Below, piece by piece: positions 34,342-44,054 of a DNA stretch of 64,000 nucleotides. The position numbers and the translations under genes are program-made. Every line of letters begins with the position of its first letter. Position 1 is the first letter of the stretch. Under the pieces are notes generated by a model. It did not search any database. It saw only the letters and a list, made by a program, of their open reading frames with translations, and had not been told where the DNA came from. Source of the DNA: Senegalimassilia faecalis (lineage in GTDB: Bacteria; Actinomycetota; Coriobacteriia; Coriobacteriales; Eggerthellaceae); NCBI RefSeq assembly GCF_004135645.1, contig NZ_SDPW01000001.1, positions 186,001-250,000 on the forward strand, written 5' to 3'.

Positions 34342-35121
34342 CTAGAACAGCGATTCCTGCGTAAAGGCGTGGCAGAACGACACGCGATGGATGGGACACA
34401 ACCCCTGCTGCTCGATAGCTTCGATATGCGCCGCGCTTGCATAGCCCTTGTTCGATGCGAAGTCATAGGCTGGAAAGCGTTTCGCGTACTCGCACATAAG
34501 GGCATCACGCTCCACCTTCGCCACGATGGACGCAGCCGCAATGGACGCGCACTTGCCGTCGCCCTTCACCACGTTGATCTCGCGCGCGTCAAGATGCAAC
34601 GGGTTGCCATCAAGCAGAACCACCTCGGGCTGGACGCCCTGCGCCTCGACGGCGGCGATGGCGCGACAAAACGCCGTGGTCAGCGAAGCCGTCATGCCAT
34701 GTGCGTCGATGTCGCTCGGCTCGATATACTGCACCGTCCACGTAAGCGCCACTTGCTTCACCTGCTCGGCAATCCGCTCGCGCTCTTCTGGCTTCACCTG
34801 CTTCGAGTCGTTCAGGCCCGCAATGTGCGGTTCATCGGGCAGCACAACCGCCCCCACTGCAAGCGGGCCCGCCAGCGGGCCGCGCCCCACCTCGTCAAGC
34901 CCCACCACAAGCTTTCCGCCCGCGATATCGGCCTGAAACGCATACATGCCCTCCAAACGCTGCTGCTCGGCTTCCAGCGCCGCAAGGCGCTTGCGCGCCG
35001 ACTCGACGGCCGCGCGTACGCCTTTGCGCGTATCGGCAATAAGCGAGCGTTCCAACACTGCGAATTCAGCCGCATCGGCTTGCTGCAGCTTTTGTTTGAT
35101 TTCCGCGACCGTCGGTCCCAT
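34342..35121 (-). CDS. rnhB: Ribonuclease HII
   Basis: A 259-residue enzyme that cuts RNA in RNA-DNA hybrids and single ribonucleotides in DNA. Catalytic acids are in VVGLDEVGRGPLAGPLAVGA and in VVLLDGNPLH. DSKQVKPEERE and KGDGKCASIAAASIVAKVERD are also typical. A 65-residue helical N-terminal part (KQKLQQADAAEFAVLERSL) precedes the core, as in Gram-positive long forms. ATG 35121 has GGAAAGG 6 bases before it. A terminator sits just upstream, so expression from the rplS transcript is probably reduced. Confidence 0.94.
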   Translation of the reverse strand: MGPTVAEIKQKLQQADAAEFAVLERSLIADTRKGVRAAVESARKRLAALEAEQQRLEGMYAFQADIAGGKLVVGLDEVGRGPLAGPLAVGAVVLPDEPHIAGLNDSKQVKPEERERIAEQVKQVALTWTVQYIEPSDIDAHGMTASLTTAFCRAIAAVEAQGVQPEVVLLDGNPLHLDAREINVVKGDGKCASIAAASIVAKVERDALMCEYAKRFPAYDFASNKGYASAAHIEAIEQQGLCPIHRVSFCHAFTQESLF

Positions 35122-35144
35122 GACATACCTTTCCCTAAACGAAA

Positions 35145-35177
35145 AGAACCCCTCGATCCCGAGGGACGAGGGGTTCT
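35145..35177 (-). terminator. Terminator between rplS and rnhB
   Basis: An 11-base perfect stem (AGAACCCCTCG with CGAGGGGTTCT) with an 11-base loop. On the minus strand it is followed by TTTCGTTT. It lies 23 bases past the rplS stop and only about 23 bases before the rnhB start, so it likely limits read-through into rnhB. Confidence 0.8.
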
Positions 35178-35200
35178 GGAGTTGCATTGCCGATGAAGGC

Positions 35201-35548
35201 TTAGCGGAAGGATTTCTCCTTGATCTTGGCAGCCTTGCCCACCTTGTCGCGCAGGTAGTACAGCTTAGCGCGACGGACATCGCCCTGACGGGTGACTTCG
35301 ATCTTGTCGATCTTGGGGGAATGCACCGGGAAAGTACGCTCGACACCCACGGAGAAGCTGATCTTGCGGACGGTGAACGTCTCGCGAACGCCATGGCCGT
35401 GACGACGGATGACGTCGCCCTGGAACACCTGGATACGCTCACGGTTACCCTCGGTGATGCGGTAGTGAACCTTCACGTTGTCGCCAACGTGGAATTCGGG
35501 AAGATCGGACTTGATCTGCTGCTGCTCGATTGCGCGAATGATATCCAT
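35201..35548 (-). CDS. rplS: 50S ribosomal protein L19
   Basis: A 115-residue ribosomal protein. [40 protein letters not shown] and [19 protein letters not shown] are conserved L19 blocks, and the end [15 protein letters not shown] is standard. It has a good AAGGAACAGGCA ribosome site. It is expected to sit at the 30S-50S interface. A promoter just upstream gives it expression independent of valS. Confidence 0.98.
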   Translation of the reverse strand: MDIIRAIEQQQIKSDLPEFHVGDNVKVHYRITEGNRERIQVFQGDVIRRHGHGVRETFTVRKISFSVGVERTFPVHSPKIDKIEVTRQGDVRRAKLYYLRDKVGKAAKIKEKSFR

Positions 35549-35608
35549 TGCCTGTTCCTTCTTATATGTTCAGTAAAACCTTTACTTGTCACTAGACGCG
35601 ATTGGACA

Positions 35609-35636
35609 GTATACCGCCCTGCCCCTTCTCGCGCAA
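35609..35636 (-). promoter_or_regulatory. Promoter of rplS
   Basis: On the minus strand, TTGCGC (35636-35631) and TATACT (35614-35609) are separated by 16 bases, about 60 bases before the rplS start. The spacing and the -10 box fit a housekeeping sigma factor. It lies in the short gap after valS. Confidence 0.6.
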
Positions 35637-35672
35637 GTGTTTAAGCCGCAAGCCTGCGAAATACTTCGCAAA

Positions 35673-38348
35673 CTATCCAAGTTCTGCAAGCTGAGCCTCG
35701 ATGCGGGCGAGCTGGTCTTTCGCATCGGCAAGCTTGGCGCGGTCCTTCTCGATGATCTCGGGGGCCGCCTTCGACAAAAAGCCCGGGTTCGAAAGCTTCT
35801 TGTCAAGCTTGGTCACCTCGCCGGACAGCTTCTTCTGCTCCTTGGCCAGGCGCACGCGCTCGGCCTCGAAGTCGACCATGCCGGTGAGCACGCTGTACAC
35901 CTCGGCGCCGTCGACGACCACCGCTGCGCTTTCCGCGGGCTTTTCGGCACCGCAGGCCACGGTGAGGTTGCCCACGCGCGCCAGGCTGGTGATCTGAGCC
36001 GACAGCTCGTTGAGCACGTCAATGTTCTCGGCCTGGGCGTTCACCACGACGTCAAGCTCCTGCTTGGGGCTGATGCCATAGCGGGCGCGCGTCGAGCGCA
36101 CCGCGCCCACCACGCCGCACAGCATGCCCACAGCGCGCTCGGCCTCGGGGTTGATCCACGCGGCAAGCGTTTCAGGCTCGGGCCACGCAGCCACCATCAG
36201 CGCCGGCTTCTCGTCGGCGGCCTTCGGCAGGTGCTCCCAAATGGCCTCGGTGACAAACGGCATGGCCGGATGCAGCAAGCGCAGGGCGTTGTCCAGCACG
36301 AACACGAGGTTGCGCTGCGTTTGCAGGCGCTGATCACCCTGCTCGCGCAGGCTGGCCTTGCAAAACTCGATGTACCAGTCGCAGAACTCGTTCCAGAAGA
36401 ACCCGTGCAGCTCGCGAGCCACTTCGCCGAACTGATACGCAGAGATGCCGTCGGTGACCACGTTCGACAGACGCGCCAGGCGGCTGAAGATCCAGGCATC
36501 GGCCTGCGTGCGAGCCACCGGGGCGCCGGGCGTGAAGCCCTCAAGGTTGCCCAGCACGAAGCGGCTGGCGTTCCAGATCTTCGTGACGAACGCGCGCGCC
36601 TGTTCGGTGCGCGGGCTGTCGATAAGCTCGTGCGTCTTCTTGTCGATGTTCGCGTCGAAGCGCACGTCCTGGTTGTTCGTGACGAGCGTCAGCAGGTTGA
36701 AGCGCATGGCGTCGGCGCCGTACTTGGCGATAAGGTCCATGGGGTTGACGCCGTTGCCCTTCGACTTCGACATGCGCGTGCCGTCTTTCGCCAGGATGGT
36801 GGCGTAGATGACCACGTCGTGGAACGGAATCTCGTCCAGGAAGTACGTCGACGCCATGATCATGCGGGCAACCCACAGCGCGATGATATCGCGCGCGGTC
36901 ACCAACGCCGTGGTGGGATGATGGCCTTCAAGCAACTCGGGCTTGTCAGGCCAACCCTGCGTGGCGAACGTCCACAGCTGGCTTGAGAACCACGTGTCCA
37001 GCACGTCCTCGTCTTGGTGCACGTGATGGCCGCCGCACTTCGGGCACACGTCGGCGTCCTCCATAACGGCGTCTTCCCAACCGCAGTCCTCGCAGTAGAA
37101 CACCGGGATGCGGTGGCCCCACCACAGCTGGCGGGAGATGCACCAGTCTTTCAGGTTTTCCATCCACGTAAGGTAGGACTGCGTCCAGCGCTCGGGGTGG
37201 AATGTGATCTTGCCGGACGTGACGGCCTCGGTGGCCGGGCCCTTCAGCTTGTCCACGGCCACGAACCACTGCTCGGACAGCCACGGCTCCAGCGCGGAGT
37301 CGCAGCGGTAGCAGTGCATGACCGAATGGTGATGGTCCTCGATGTGGTCGAGCAGCCCGTGCTCCTCGAACCACGCCACCACGGCTTCGCGGCACTCATC
37401 GCGGCTCATGCCGCTGAACTGGCCGTAGCCTTCCACCACGTGCGCCGTCTCGTCGAAGATGTTGATCTTCTCAAGGCCGTGGCGCTCGCCCATGGCGAAA
37501 TCGTTCGGGTCGTGCGCAGGCGTGACCTTCACGAAGCCCGAGCCGAAGCCGGCGTCGACGTAGAAGTCGGAGAAGATGGGGATCTCGCGGTCGACGATGG
37601 GCAGCTTCACCTTCGCGCCGACGAACTTGTCCTTGTCGTGGTCCTTCGGAGATACGGCCACGCCGGTGTCGCCAAGCATGGTTTCAGGACGCGTGGTGGC
37701 CACCACGATGTAGTCCTGCCCGTCGATGGGCTCGACCAGCGGGTAGCGCAGGTGCCACAGATGGCCGTCTTCTTCTTTGTATTCGGCCTCGTCGTCGGCA
37801 ATGGCCGTGGTGCAGTGCGGGCACCAGTTCACGATGCGCTTGCCGCGGTAGATGAGGTCGTCATGGTACCAATCGCAGAACACCTTGCGCACGGCCTTGG
37901 CGTAATCCTCGTCCATGGTGAAGTGCGGGTCGGAGAAATCCACGGAGCAGCCCATGCGTTTGATCTGCTCGACGATGTGCCCGCCGTATTCGTGCGTCCA
38001 GTCCCAGCACGCATCGATGAACTTCTCGCGGCCGATTTCACGGCGCGAGATGCCCTCGGCGGCCAACTTCTTGTCCACCTTCGTTTGCGTGGCGATGCCC
38101 GCATGGTCGGTGCCCAGAATCCAACGCGTGGAGATGCCGCGCATGCGGTTGAAGCGCACGAACGTGTCCTGGATGGTATCGTCCATGGCATGTCCCATGT
38201 GCAGCACGCCCGTGACGTTCGGCGGCGGGATAGTGACCGTACAGTCGCCCACGCCCGGGTTGCGGCGGTAATAGTCGCCCGTCAGCCACTTGTCGAGCAT
38301 GGACTGCTCGATTGACGCGGTATCGTAAGTTTTCGGCATTTCTTCCAT
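35673..38348 (-). CDS. valS: Valyl-tRNA synthetase
   Basis: An 891-residue class I synthetase. The HIGH motif is HMGH in NVTGVLHMGHAMDDT, and the KMSKS motif is RMSKSKGNG. The editing domain lies between them (ATTRPETMLGDTGVAV). A C-terminal coiled coil (ERVRLAKEQKKLSGEVTKLD) is typical of ValRS. The start at 38348 is one base after the clpX stop; ATG 38339 (MPKTYD) is a close alternative with GGAAG before it. Length is as expected. Confidence 0.97.
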   Translation of the reverse strand: MEEMPKTYDTASIEQSMLDKWLTGDYYRRNPGVGDCTVTIPPPNVTGVLHMGHAMDDTIQDTFVRFNRMRGISTRWILGTDHAGIATQTKVDKKLAAEGISRREIGREKFIDACWDWTHEYGGHIVEQIKRMGCSVDFSDPHFTMDEDYAKAVRKVFCDWYHDDLIYRGKRIVNWCPHCTTAIADDEAEYKEEDGHLWHLRYPLVEPIDGQDYIVVATTRPETMLGDTGVAVSPKDHDKDKFVGAKVKLPIVDREIPIFSDFYVDAGFGSGFVKVTPAHDPNDFAMGERHGLEKINIFDETAHVVEGYGQFSGMSRDECREAVVAWFEEHGLLDHIEDHHHSVMHCYRCDSALEPWLSEQWFVAVDKLKGPATEAVTSGKITFHPERWTQSYLTWMENLKDWCISRQLWWGHRIPVFYCEDCGWEDAVMEDADVCPKCGGHHVHQDEDVLDTWFSSQLWTFATQGWPDKPELLEGHHPTTALVTARDIIALWVARMIMASTYFLDEIPFHDVVIYATILAKDGTRMSKSKGNGVNPMDLIAKYGADAMRFNLLTLVTNNQDVRFDANIDKKTHELIDSPRTEQARAFVTKIWNASRFVLGNLEGFTPGAPVARTQADAWIFSRLARLSNVVTDGISAYQFGEVARELHGFFWNEFCDWYIEFCKASLREQGDQRLQTQRNLVFVLDNALRLLHPAMPFVTEAIWEHLPKAADEKPALMVAAWPEPETLAAWINPEAERAVGMLCGVVGAVRSTRARYGISPKQELDVVVNAQAENIDVLNELSAQITSLARVGNLTVACGAEKPAESAAVVVDGAEVYSVLTGMVDFEAERVRLAKEQKKLSGEVTKLDKKLSNPGFLSKAAPEIIEKDRAKLADAKDQLARIEAQLAELG

Positions 38349-38349
38349 G

Positions 38350-39693
38350 TTAAGCGCTCATCTCCGGTTGCTCGGGAACGGAAACGATCTCAGGGGTGGT
38401 CTCCCCCGCGATATCGGTGGCGCGAACCACCACGCGCGAAGCACCTTCGTGCTCCGGCAGGTCGTACATGACATCCTGCAGCACGCGCTCGCAGATGCTG
38501 CGCAGGCCGCGGGCGCCCGTGCCGTGCTCGACGGCCTCGTGCGCGATGGCCTGCAGCGCCTCGGGCGTGAACTGAAGCTCGGACTCCTCGAACTCGAACA
38601 TGCGCCGATACTGCTTGATCAGCGCGTTTTTCGGCTCGGTGAGGATGCGAACAAGGTCTTCCTCGGAAAGCTCGGACAGGCTGGTGATAACCGGGATGCG
38701 GCCCACAAACTCGGGGATCATGCCGAACTTGTTCAGGTCCTCGGGAAGCACCTGCGCCAAAAGCGCGGCGTCGGCGTGCTTCTTCGACTCGGGCATGTCG
38801 GCGTTGAAGCCCAGGCCGGACTTGCCCACGCGCTCGGCGATGATGTCGGCCAAGCCCACGAACGCGCCGCCCAAGATGAACAGGATGTTCGTGGTGTCGA
38901 TGTGGATAAGCTCCTGCTGCGGGTGCTTGCGGCCGCCCTGCGGCGGTACGGAAGCCTCCGTGCCTTCGACGATTTTCAGCAGCGACTGCTGCACGCCCTC
39001 GCCCGAAACATCGCGCGTGATGGACAGGTTTTCCGCCTTACGCGCGATCTTGTCGATCTCATCGATGTAGATGATGCCGATCTCGGCGCGCTCGATGTTG
39101 AAATCGGCGGCCGTGATGAGCTTCAGCAGGATGTTCTCAACGTCTTCGCCCACATAGCCTGCTTCGGTAAGCGTGGTGGCGTCGGCGATGGCAAACGGAA
39201 CCTGCAGCGTGCGAGCAAGCGTCTGCGCAAGCAGCGTTTTGCCCGAGCCGGTGGGGCCCAGCAACATGATGTTCGACTTCGAAAGCTCGACATCGCCTTC
39301 CTTGGCCGACTCACCAAGGCTGATGCGCTTGTAGTGGTTGTACACGGCCACGGAAAGCGCGCGCTTGGCCGCTTCCTGGCCCACCACGTGCTCGGAAAGC
39401 TCGGCATACAGCTCGTGCGGCGTGGGAAGCTGAGAAAGCACCATCTCGGGGGAAGGCTCGCCCTGCTCCATCTGCGCCACAACCGGCTCGGCCTGCTGCG
39501 GCGCGCCCGGCGCCTGCAGCCCTAAGTCGCGCATCATGGCGTCGGCGCACACGGAGATGCACTCGTCGCAGATATAGATGCCGTTCGGGCCGGAAATCAT
39601 GGCCGCCACCTGGTGCGGATGCTTGCCGCAGAAGGCGCAGACGATATCTTTCGTGCCTTTACCAGCGAATTGATCGTCGTGTCTATCGTTCAT
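38350..39693 (-). CDS. clpX: ClpX, ATPase subunit of ClpXP protease
   Basis: A 447-residue AAA+ unfoldase. The N-terminal zinc-binding domain has C19, C22, C42 and C45 (CAFCGK and CDEC). Then come Walker [18 protein letters not shown], Walker [12 protein letters not shown], the pore loop region, and the C-terminal part with EFVGRIPVI. ClpX recognises and unfolds proteins for ClpP. An Ala/Gly/Pro/Gln-rich linker (about 56-80) separates the first two domains. It follows clpP by 15 bases. Confidence 0.98.
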   Translation of the reverse strand: MNDRHDDQFAGKGTKDIVCAFCGKHPHQVAAMISGPNGIYICDECISVCADAMMRDLGLQAPGAPQQAEPVVAQMEQGEPSPEMVLSQLPTPHELYAELSEHVVGQEAAKRALSVAVYNHYKRISLGESAKEGDVELSKSNIMLLGPTGSGKTLLAQTLARTLQVPFAIADATTLTEAGYVGEDVENILLKLITAADFNIERAEIGIIYIDEIDKIARKAENLSITRDVSGEGVQQSLLKIVEGTEASVPPQGGRKHPQQELIHIDTTNILFILGGAFVGLADIIAERVGKSGLGFNADMPESKKHADAALLAQVLPEDLNKFGMIPEFVGRIPVITSLSELSEEDLVRILTEPKNALIKQYRRMFEFEESELQFTPEALQAIAHEAVEHGTGARGLRSICERVLQDVMYDLPEHEGASRVVVRATDIAGETTPEIVSVPEQPEMSA

Positions 39694-39708
39694 GTTCTCT
39701 AACGGTTC

Positions 39709-40329
39709 CTATTCCGCTTTGGCCATGGCGGCGCGAGACGTGACGATGCGGTCGACCAGGCCGTACTCAAGCGCCTGCTCAGCCGTCATGTAGTTGTCGC
39801 GCTCGGTGTCGCGCTGGATGGTCTCAAGGGACTGGCCGGTGTTGTCGGCAAGAATCTTGTTGAGGCGCTGACGCGTCTTCAGCATGAAGTCGGCAACAAT
39901 GGCGATTTCGGTTTGCTGGCCCTGAGCACCGCCGGAAGGCTGATGGATGAGCACCATGGAGTTCGGCAGGCACAGACGCTTGCCCTTCGCGCCGTTCGAA
40001 AGCAGCACGGCGGCCATAGAAGCGCACTCGCCCAGGCAGATGGTGGACACGTCGCACTTGATGAAGTTCATGGTGTCTAGAATGCCCAGACCAGCCGTCA
40101 CGCTGCCTCCGGGGGAGTTGATGTACAGGCTGATGTCCTTCTCGGGGTCGGCGGACTCCAGGTGCAGCAGCTGCGCCACTACAGAGTTGGCAACCTGATC
40201 GTCGATCTGCTCACCCAGGAAGATGATGCGCTCGTTGAGCAAGCGCGAATAGATGTCGTAGCTGCGCTCGCCGCGCGGGGATTGCTCCACCACGTACGGA
40301 ATCAGAGCAGAATTCGGGTTCAAGCTCAT
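39709..40329 (-). CDS. clpP: ClpP protease subunit
   Basis: A 206-residue serine protease with the full triad: Ser104 in GECASMAA, His129 in VLIHQPSGG and Asp178 in [10 protein letters not shown]. It forms the tetradecameric chamber used by ClpX and other Clp ATPases. GAGG lies 5 bases before the ATG. The order tig, clpP, clpX is the classic protein quality-control cluster. Confidence 0.98.
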   Translation of the reverse strand: MSLNPNSALIPYVVEQSPRGERSYDIYSRLLNERIIFLGEQIDDQVANSVVAQLLHLESADPEKDISLYINSPGGSVTAGLGILDTMNFIKCDVSTICLGECASMAAVLLSNGAKGKRLCLPNSMVLIHQPSGGAQGQQTEIAIVADFMLKTRQRLNKILADNTGQSLETIQRDTERDNYMTAEQALEYGLVDRIVTSRAAMAKAE

Positions 40330-40442
40330 GTATGCCTCGCTTCTCTAGTAAGGCCGCAGCGCGGCCTATCGGTTTCATTGCTATGGTGCGGCATTCGGGC
40401 CGCGCGCGCAAGCAAAACGACGCGTTCACGGAGTAACCACAA

Positions 40443-40485
40443 GCCCGCCCAGGCATACGCGCGCTTGCACGTCGCCTGGGCGGGC
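40443..40485 (-). terminator. Hairpin downstream of tig
   Basis: A perfect 12-base stem (GCCCGCCCAGGC with GCCTGGGCGGGC) and a 19-base loop, about 25 bases past the tig stop. The minus-strand tail is only TTGTGG, so it may be a weak terminator or a processing signal before clpP. Confidence 0.55.
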
Positions 40486-40508
40486 CGGATGTCGATCTAG
40501 CTTATACG

Positions 40509-41906
40509 CTATTCGGCGTCGGCTGCCTCGGCGGCAGCCTCTTCCTTCTTAGCGGACTTCTTGGAAGCCTTCTTCTCGGACTTCTTCTCGGGCTTGGCCT
40601 CGGAAACCTTGGCCTTGTCCATGAGGTCCTTCACAGCCTTCGTGCGCAGCACGCCCTCGCGGATCATGTACAGCTGGCCAGCCTGACGCCACTCGGCCTC
40701 AAGCTTCTTCGGGTCTTCCACGCCGGCGGCAGCGAACTCGTTCGCGACGTCCTCGTCGGTGACCTCGATGCCATAGTGGCGAGCCCATGCGTCAAGCGCC
40801 AGATCCTGCTTAGCGGTGTCGGTGGCCTGCTTCTCAAGATCTTCCTTGAACGTCTCGGAGTTCATGCCGAGCATGTTCAGGTAGGCATCGAAAGACATGG
40901 CGGAAGCCTGCAGCTGCTGGAACAGCTCCTGGGCCAAGTTGCGGCGGGCGGTTTCGACCAAAGCCGCAGGCGGCTCGATGTCAACGCGCTCGGCCAGAGC
41001 ATTCAGGCACGCGCGCTCCTTCACGCCCGGAGCCATTGCCTGCTTCTGAGCGGTGATGCCCTCGGCAATGTTGTTACGGAAGTCGGCAACGGTCTCGAAG
41101 TTGAACTTCGCCTTGACCCACTCGTCAGTAACTTCGGGCAGCACGCGCTTGCGAACAGCCTTGACCTCAACGTCGAAGTTCAGCTTCTTGTGCTCATCGG
41201 CCACGACGCGCAGCAGCTCAGCGGGCTTGTCGCCGATTTCCAGCTCGAACTGAGCGCTTTGGCCCTTCTTCAGGCCAAGCAGCTTCTCGTCGAACTCGGC
41301 CGGCAGGATGCCGGAGCCCATCATGTACGGGCGCTCTTCGGTAGTCAGAGACTCGATGACGTTGTCGTTGTCATCGGTGACCTTCATGGCGATGTTCAGC
41401 TCGGAGTCGACCTTGACCTTCGTGTTGGCCGGAGCATCCTTCATGTCGGCGTAGTGCTCGCGGAAGTTCTCCACCTGAGCGTCGACGTCCTCTTCCGTGG
41501 CGGTTTCGGCCGGAAGCTCGACCTCGACGTTGTCGTAGTTGGACAGCTCGACCTCGGGCTTCACCTCGATGGTGAAGGAGAACTCATAGTCCTTGCCACC
41601 CTCGACCAGGCCGGGAGCCTCGGGGAATTCCGGGCGCGGGTTGACGGGGTACAGCTTGTTGTCGTCGATTGCCAGCGGCACGGAGCTGTTCACAGCTTCG
41701 TCGGTGACAGCAGCGCGGACGGCGTCCTTGCCCAAGGCATTGTCGATAATCGGGCGCGGGGCCTTGCCCTTGCGGAACCCGGGGAACTGGTACTTGTTGG
41801 CATATTCCTTGTACGTCTTCTTGATGCGCGCATCGATATCCGCAGCTTCAAGGGTGACGGTAACCTTCACGCGGTTATCCTCAAGAGCCTCTACTTTAGT
41901 TTCCAC
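40509..41906 (-). CDS. tig: Trigger factor
   Basis: A 465-residue ribosome-bound chaperone with a prolyl isomerase domain. The ribosome-binding part is YQFPGFRKGKAPRPIIDNAL (loop GFRxGKxP). The FKBP-like domain is VDSELNIAMKV to GLKKGQSAQFELEIGD, and a helical C-terminal arm follows. The last 35 residues are a Lys/Ala/Glu tail (SEKKASKKSAKKEEAAAEAA) beyond the usual end. GTG 41906 is preferred because GGAGG is 8 bases upstream; the longer ATG form would start inside that ribosome site. Confidence 0.95.
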   Translation of the reverse strand: METKVEALEDNRVKVTVTLEAADIDARIKKTYKEYANKYQFPGFRKGKAPRPIIDNALGKDAVRAAVTDEAVNSSVPLAIDDNKLYPVNPRPEFPEAPGLVEGGKDYEFSFTIEVKPEVELSNYDNVEVELPAETATEEDVDAQVENFREHYADMKDAPANTKVKVDSELNIAMKVTDDNDNVIESLTTEERPYMMGSGILPAEFDEKLLGLKKGQSAQFELEIGDKPAELLRVVADEHKKLNFDVEVKAVRKRVLPEVTDEWVKAKFNFETVADFRNNIAEGITAQKQAMAPGVKERACLNALAERVDIEPPAALVETARRNLAQELFQQLQASAMSFDAYLNMLGMNSETFKEDLEKQATDTAKQDLALDAWARHYGIEVTDEDVANEFAAAGVEDPKKLEAEWRQAGQLYMIREGVLRTKAVKDLMDKAKVSEAKPEKKSEKKASKKSAKKEEAAAEAADAE

Positions 41907-42126
41907 GTAGCTATCCTCCATCGTTACTTACTCACAGGTGCGATAGCGCACCGACCTGACATTATGGCACATTAGCCGGCTTCAGAAAAGCAAACGCGGC
42001 AGGTTCACGAACGTACCACGACAAAACGGTACGCCGCCCGCCACATTCACCTACCAAAACGAACCTGTTCAGGGTATCATAATGTGCATACGTAAACGCA
42101 CATCAAACGCACTAGAGGACAGCAAC

Positions 42127-42489
42127 ATGGCTTCCATTGAACTGAACATCCTTCAAGAACGCGAACTCGGCCGCCTGCTTGACTACGAACGTGCTACGTG
42201 CACCGTCGACGGCGAGCTGGTGTACCGCTGCGCATTCCCGCTGCGTCCCGACGACGACCTGCAGCGCGAGCTTATCGAACGCGGCGCGCTGGCCAAGCGC
42301 CCCGACGACCGTCGCGGCACCGTGGTGGCCATCACCACCGACGGCTACTCGTACTTCCCCGCCAAGCGTCGCGCCCAGGAAGAGCGCAACCGCGCGAAAA
42401 CGCACGACACGCGTCTGGTAGCGCTGTCGGCATGTTTTGCGGCCGCATGCGTCATCGTCGGCTTTCTGCTCGGCCGCTTCGTCAGCTAG
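42127..42489 (+). CDS. Small tail-anchored protein of unknown function
   Basis: A 120-residue protein that I do not recognise. The N-terminal 90 residues are soluble: ELNILQERELGRLLDYERAT, then RPDDDLQRELIERGALAKRP, with no cysteine pairs or catalytic motif. One membrane span is at the C terminus (LVALSACFAAACVIVGFLLG), so it should be tail-anchored with the bulk inside the cell. AGAGGA lies 7 bases before ATG 42127. It is divergent from tig, and a strong terminator follows. Probably lineage-specific. Confidence 0.75.
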   Translation: MASIELNILQERELGRLLDYERATCTVDGELVYRCAFPLRPDDDLQRELIERGALAKRPDDRRGTVVAITTDGYSYFPAKRRAQEERNRAKTHDTRLVALSACFAAACVIVGFLLGRFVS

Positions 42490-42561
42490 CGAACGCGCCC
42501 GGAGATATTTCCGGCTTGTAAAGCAGCGCCGGCAGTCGCAAACGCGCGACAGTTCACTCGC

Positions 42562-42616
42562 AACGCCAGCAGCCCTCGCTTGCACCTGAGACGGTCAAGC
42601 GAGGGCTGCTGGCGTT
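42562..42616 (+). terminator. Long-stem terminator after the tail-anchored protein gene
   Basis: A perfect 21-base stem starting AACGCCAGCAGCC, with a 13-base loop and TTTTCG tail. The stem is unusually long and perfect for a terminator. It may also act on transcripts from the other side. Confidence 0.8.
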
Positions 42617-42663
42617 TTCGCGCACATGCGTCCCACCATATTCCCGATATCCCCCAACATCAA

Positions 42664-42692
42664 AAAGGCCGCGCCCACAGGGCGCGGCCTTT
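42664..42692 (-). terminator. Terminator of the SstT-like symporter gene
   Basis: A 13-base stem (AAAGGCCGCGCCC with GGGCGCGGCCTTT), a 3-base loop and TTTTTG on the minus strand, about 25 bases past the symporter stop. Confidence 0.88.
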
Positions 42693-42717
42693 CGCCAATC
42701 ATTGAATGTCGAAGCTG

Positions 42718-43956
42718 TTACGCATCGGCGCCGGGCTTGAAGTCGCGGCCTTCCTTGCGCCACTGCATGTACTCGGCAGAAGCGGCGAACAGCACGTCGG
42801 TGGAAGAGTTGATGGCGGTTTCCACGGAGTCCTGAATAACACCGATCACGAAGCCGATGCCGACGACCTGCATGGCAACATCGTTGCCGATGCCGAACAG
42901 GCTGCACGCCAGCGGGATGAGCAGCAGACTACCGCCGGCAACGCCGGAGGCGCCGCAAGCGGAAACGGCGGACAGCGCGCCCAGGATGACGGCCGTGCCA
43001 AAGCCAACTTCAACGCCCATGGTATGGGCGGCCATCATGGCCATAAGCGAGATGGTGACGGCCGCGCCGCCCATGTTGATGGTGGCGCCAAGCGGAATGG
43101 ACACGGAGTAGTTGTCCTTGTTCAGGCCCAGGTTCTTGCACAGCTCCATGTTCACGGGGATGTTAGCCGCAGAGCTGCGGGTAAAAAACGCCGTGACGCC
43201 GGAATCCTTGATGCAGCGCCACACCAGCGGGAACGGGTTCTTGCGGAAGCAGATAAACGCCAGAATGGGGTTCGTGACGAACGCGACCGCGGCCATGGAC
43301 GCCAGCAGCACCACCAGCAGCATGCCGTACTCGGTGAAGATTTCCAGGCCGTTCGTGCCCACCGACGTGTATACCAAGCCCAGGATGCCGAACGGAGCCA
43401 GGGAGATGATCCAGCGCACAACCTGCGACACGGCGTCGGAGATGGCGGAGAACACGTCCTTCACGCCGTCCTTCGCATGGCGAAGAGCAATGCCCAGCAA
43501 GATAGCCCAAGCCAAAATGCCCAGGTAGTTGGCGTTCGTCAGGGCATCGACGGGGTTCGAAGCGATGGACAGCACCAGCTTCGTGAGCACCGATCCAATG
43601 TCGGAGGGAGCAGCAGAGGTGTCTTGAGCCGCGGCCAGCGTCAGGTCAACCGGGAACAGCGAGCTCATAAGCACGGCCACGAACGCCGCGATGAACGTTG
43701 CCGCCAGGTACAAGATGACGACCACCTTCATGGCGCCGGCGCCCTTGGCGTTAGCCAGCGCGCTGATGACCAGGAAGAACACGAGGATGGGCGCCACGCC
43801 CTTCAAAGCCGACACGAACAGCGTGCCGAGCATCTCAAGCACGTCGTTGCCGGGCCACACCACGCCCAAGATGGCGCCGATGATAAGGCCCACCAAGATG
43901 CGCTTGATCAGGCTGATGGAATTCCACTTCCGCCCGATCGCTTTCAAAGTTTCCAT
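42718..43956 (-). CDS. sstT: SstT-like Na+/Ser-Thr symporter (DAACS family)
   Basis: A 412-residue membrane protein, the same length class as SstT (about 414). The family elements are visible: SLIKRILVGLIIGAILGV at the start, TRSSAANIPVNMELCKNLGL (the serine-rich hairpin), and IPLGATINMGGAAVTISLMA with the NMGGAA motif near the ion site. SstT imports serine and threonine with Na+. ATG 43956 has AAAGGAACG before it; the longer frame runs back through the tRNA-Leu gene and is rejected. Confidence 0.9.
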   Translation of the reverse strand: METLKAIGRKWNSISLIKRILVGLIIGAILGVVWPGNDVLEMLGTLFVSALKGVAPILVFFLVISALANAKGAGAMKVVVILYLAATFIAAFVAVLMSSLFPVDLTLAAAQDTSAAPSDIGSVLTKLVLSIASNPVDALTNANYLGILAWAILLGIALRHAKDGVKDVFSAISDAVSQVVRWIISLAPFGILGLVYTSVGTNGLEIFTEYGMLLVVLLASMAAVAFVTNPILAFICFRKNPFPLVWRCIKDSGVTAFFTRSSAANIPVNMELCKNLGLNKDNYSVSIPLGATINMGGAAVTISLMAMMAAHTMGVEVGFGTAVILGALSAVSACGASGVAGGSLLLIPLACSLFGIGNDVAMQVVGIGFVIGVIQDSVETAINSSTDVLFAASAEYMQWRKEGRDFKPGADA

Positions 43957-44054
43957 TCCCAACGTTCCTTTCCGCCCGCCGCCCTGCTCGAAGGCTTTGC
44001 AGGCTTCTGAAAAACAGCTGGGGGGAGCATGCATGCGTGCATACTCCCCCCAGA

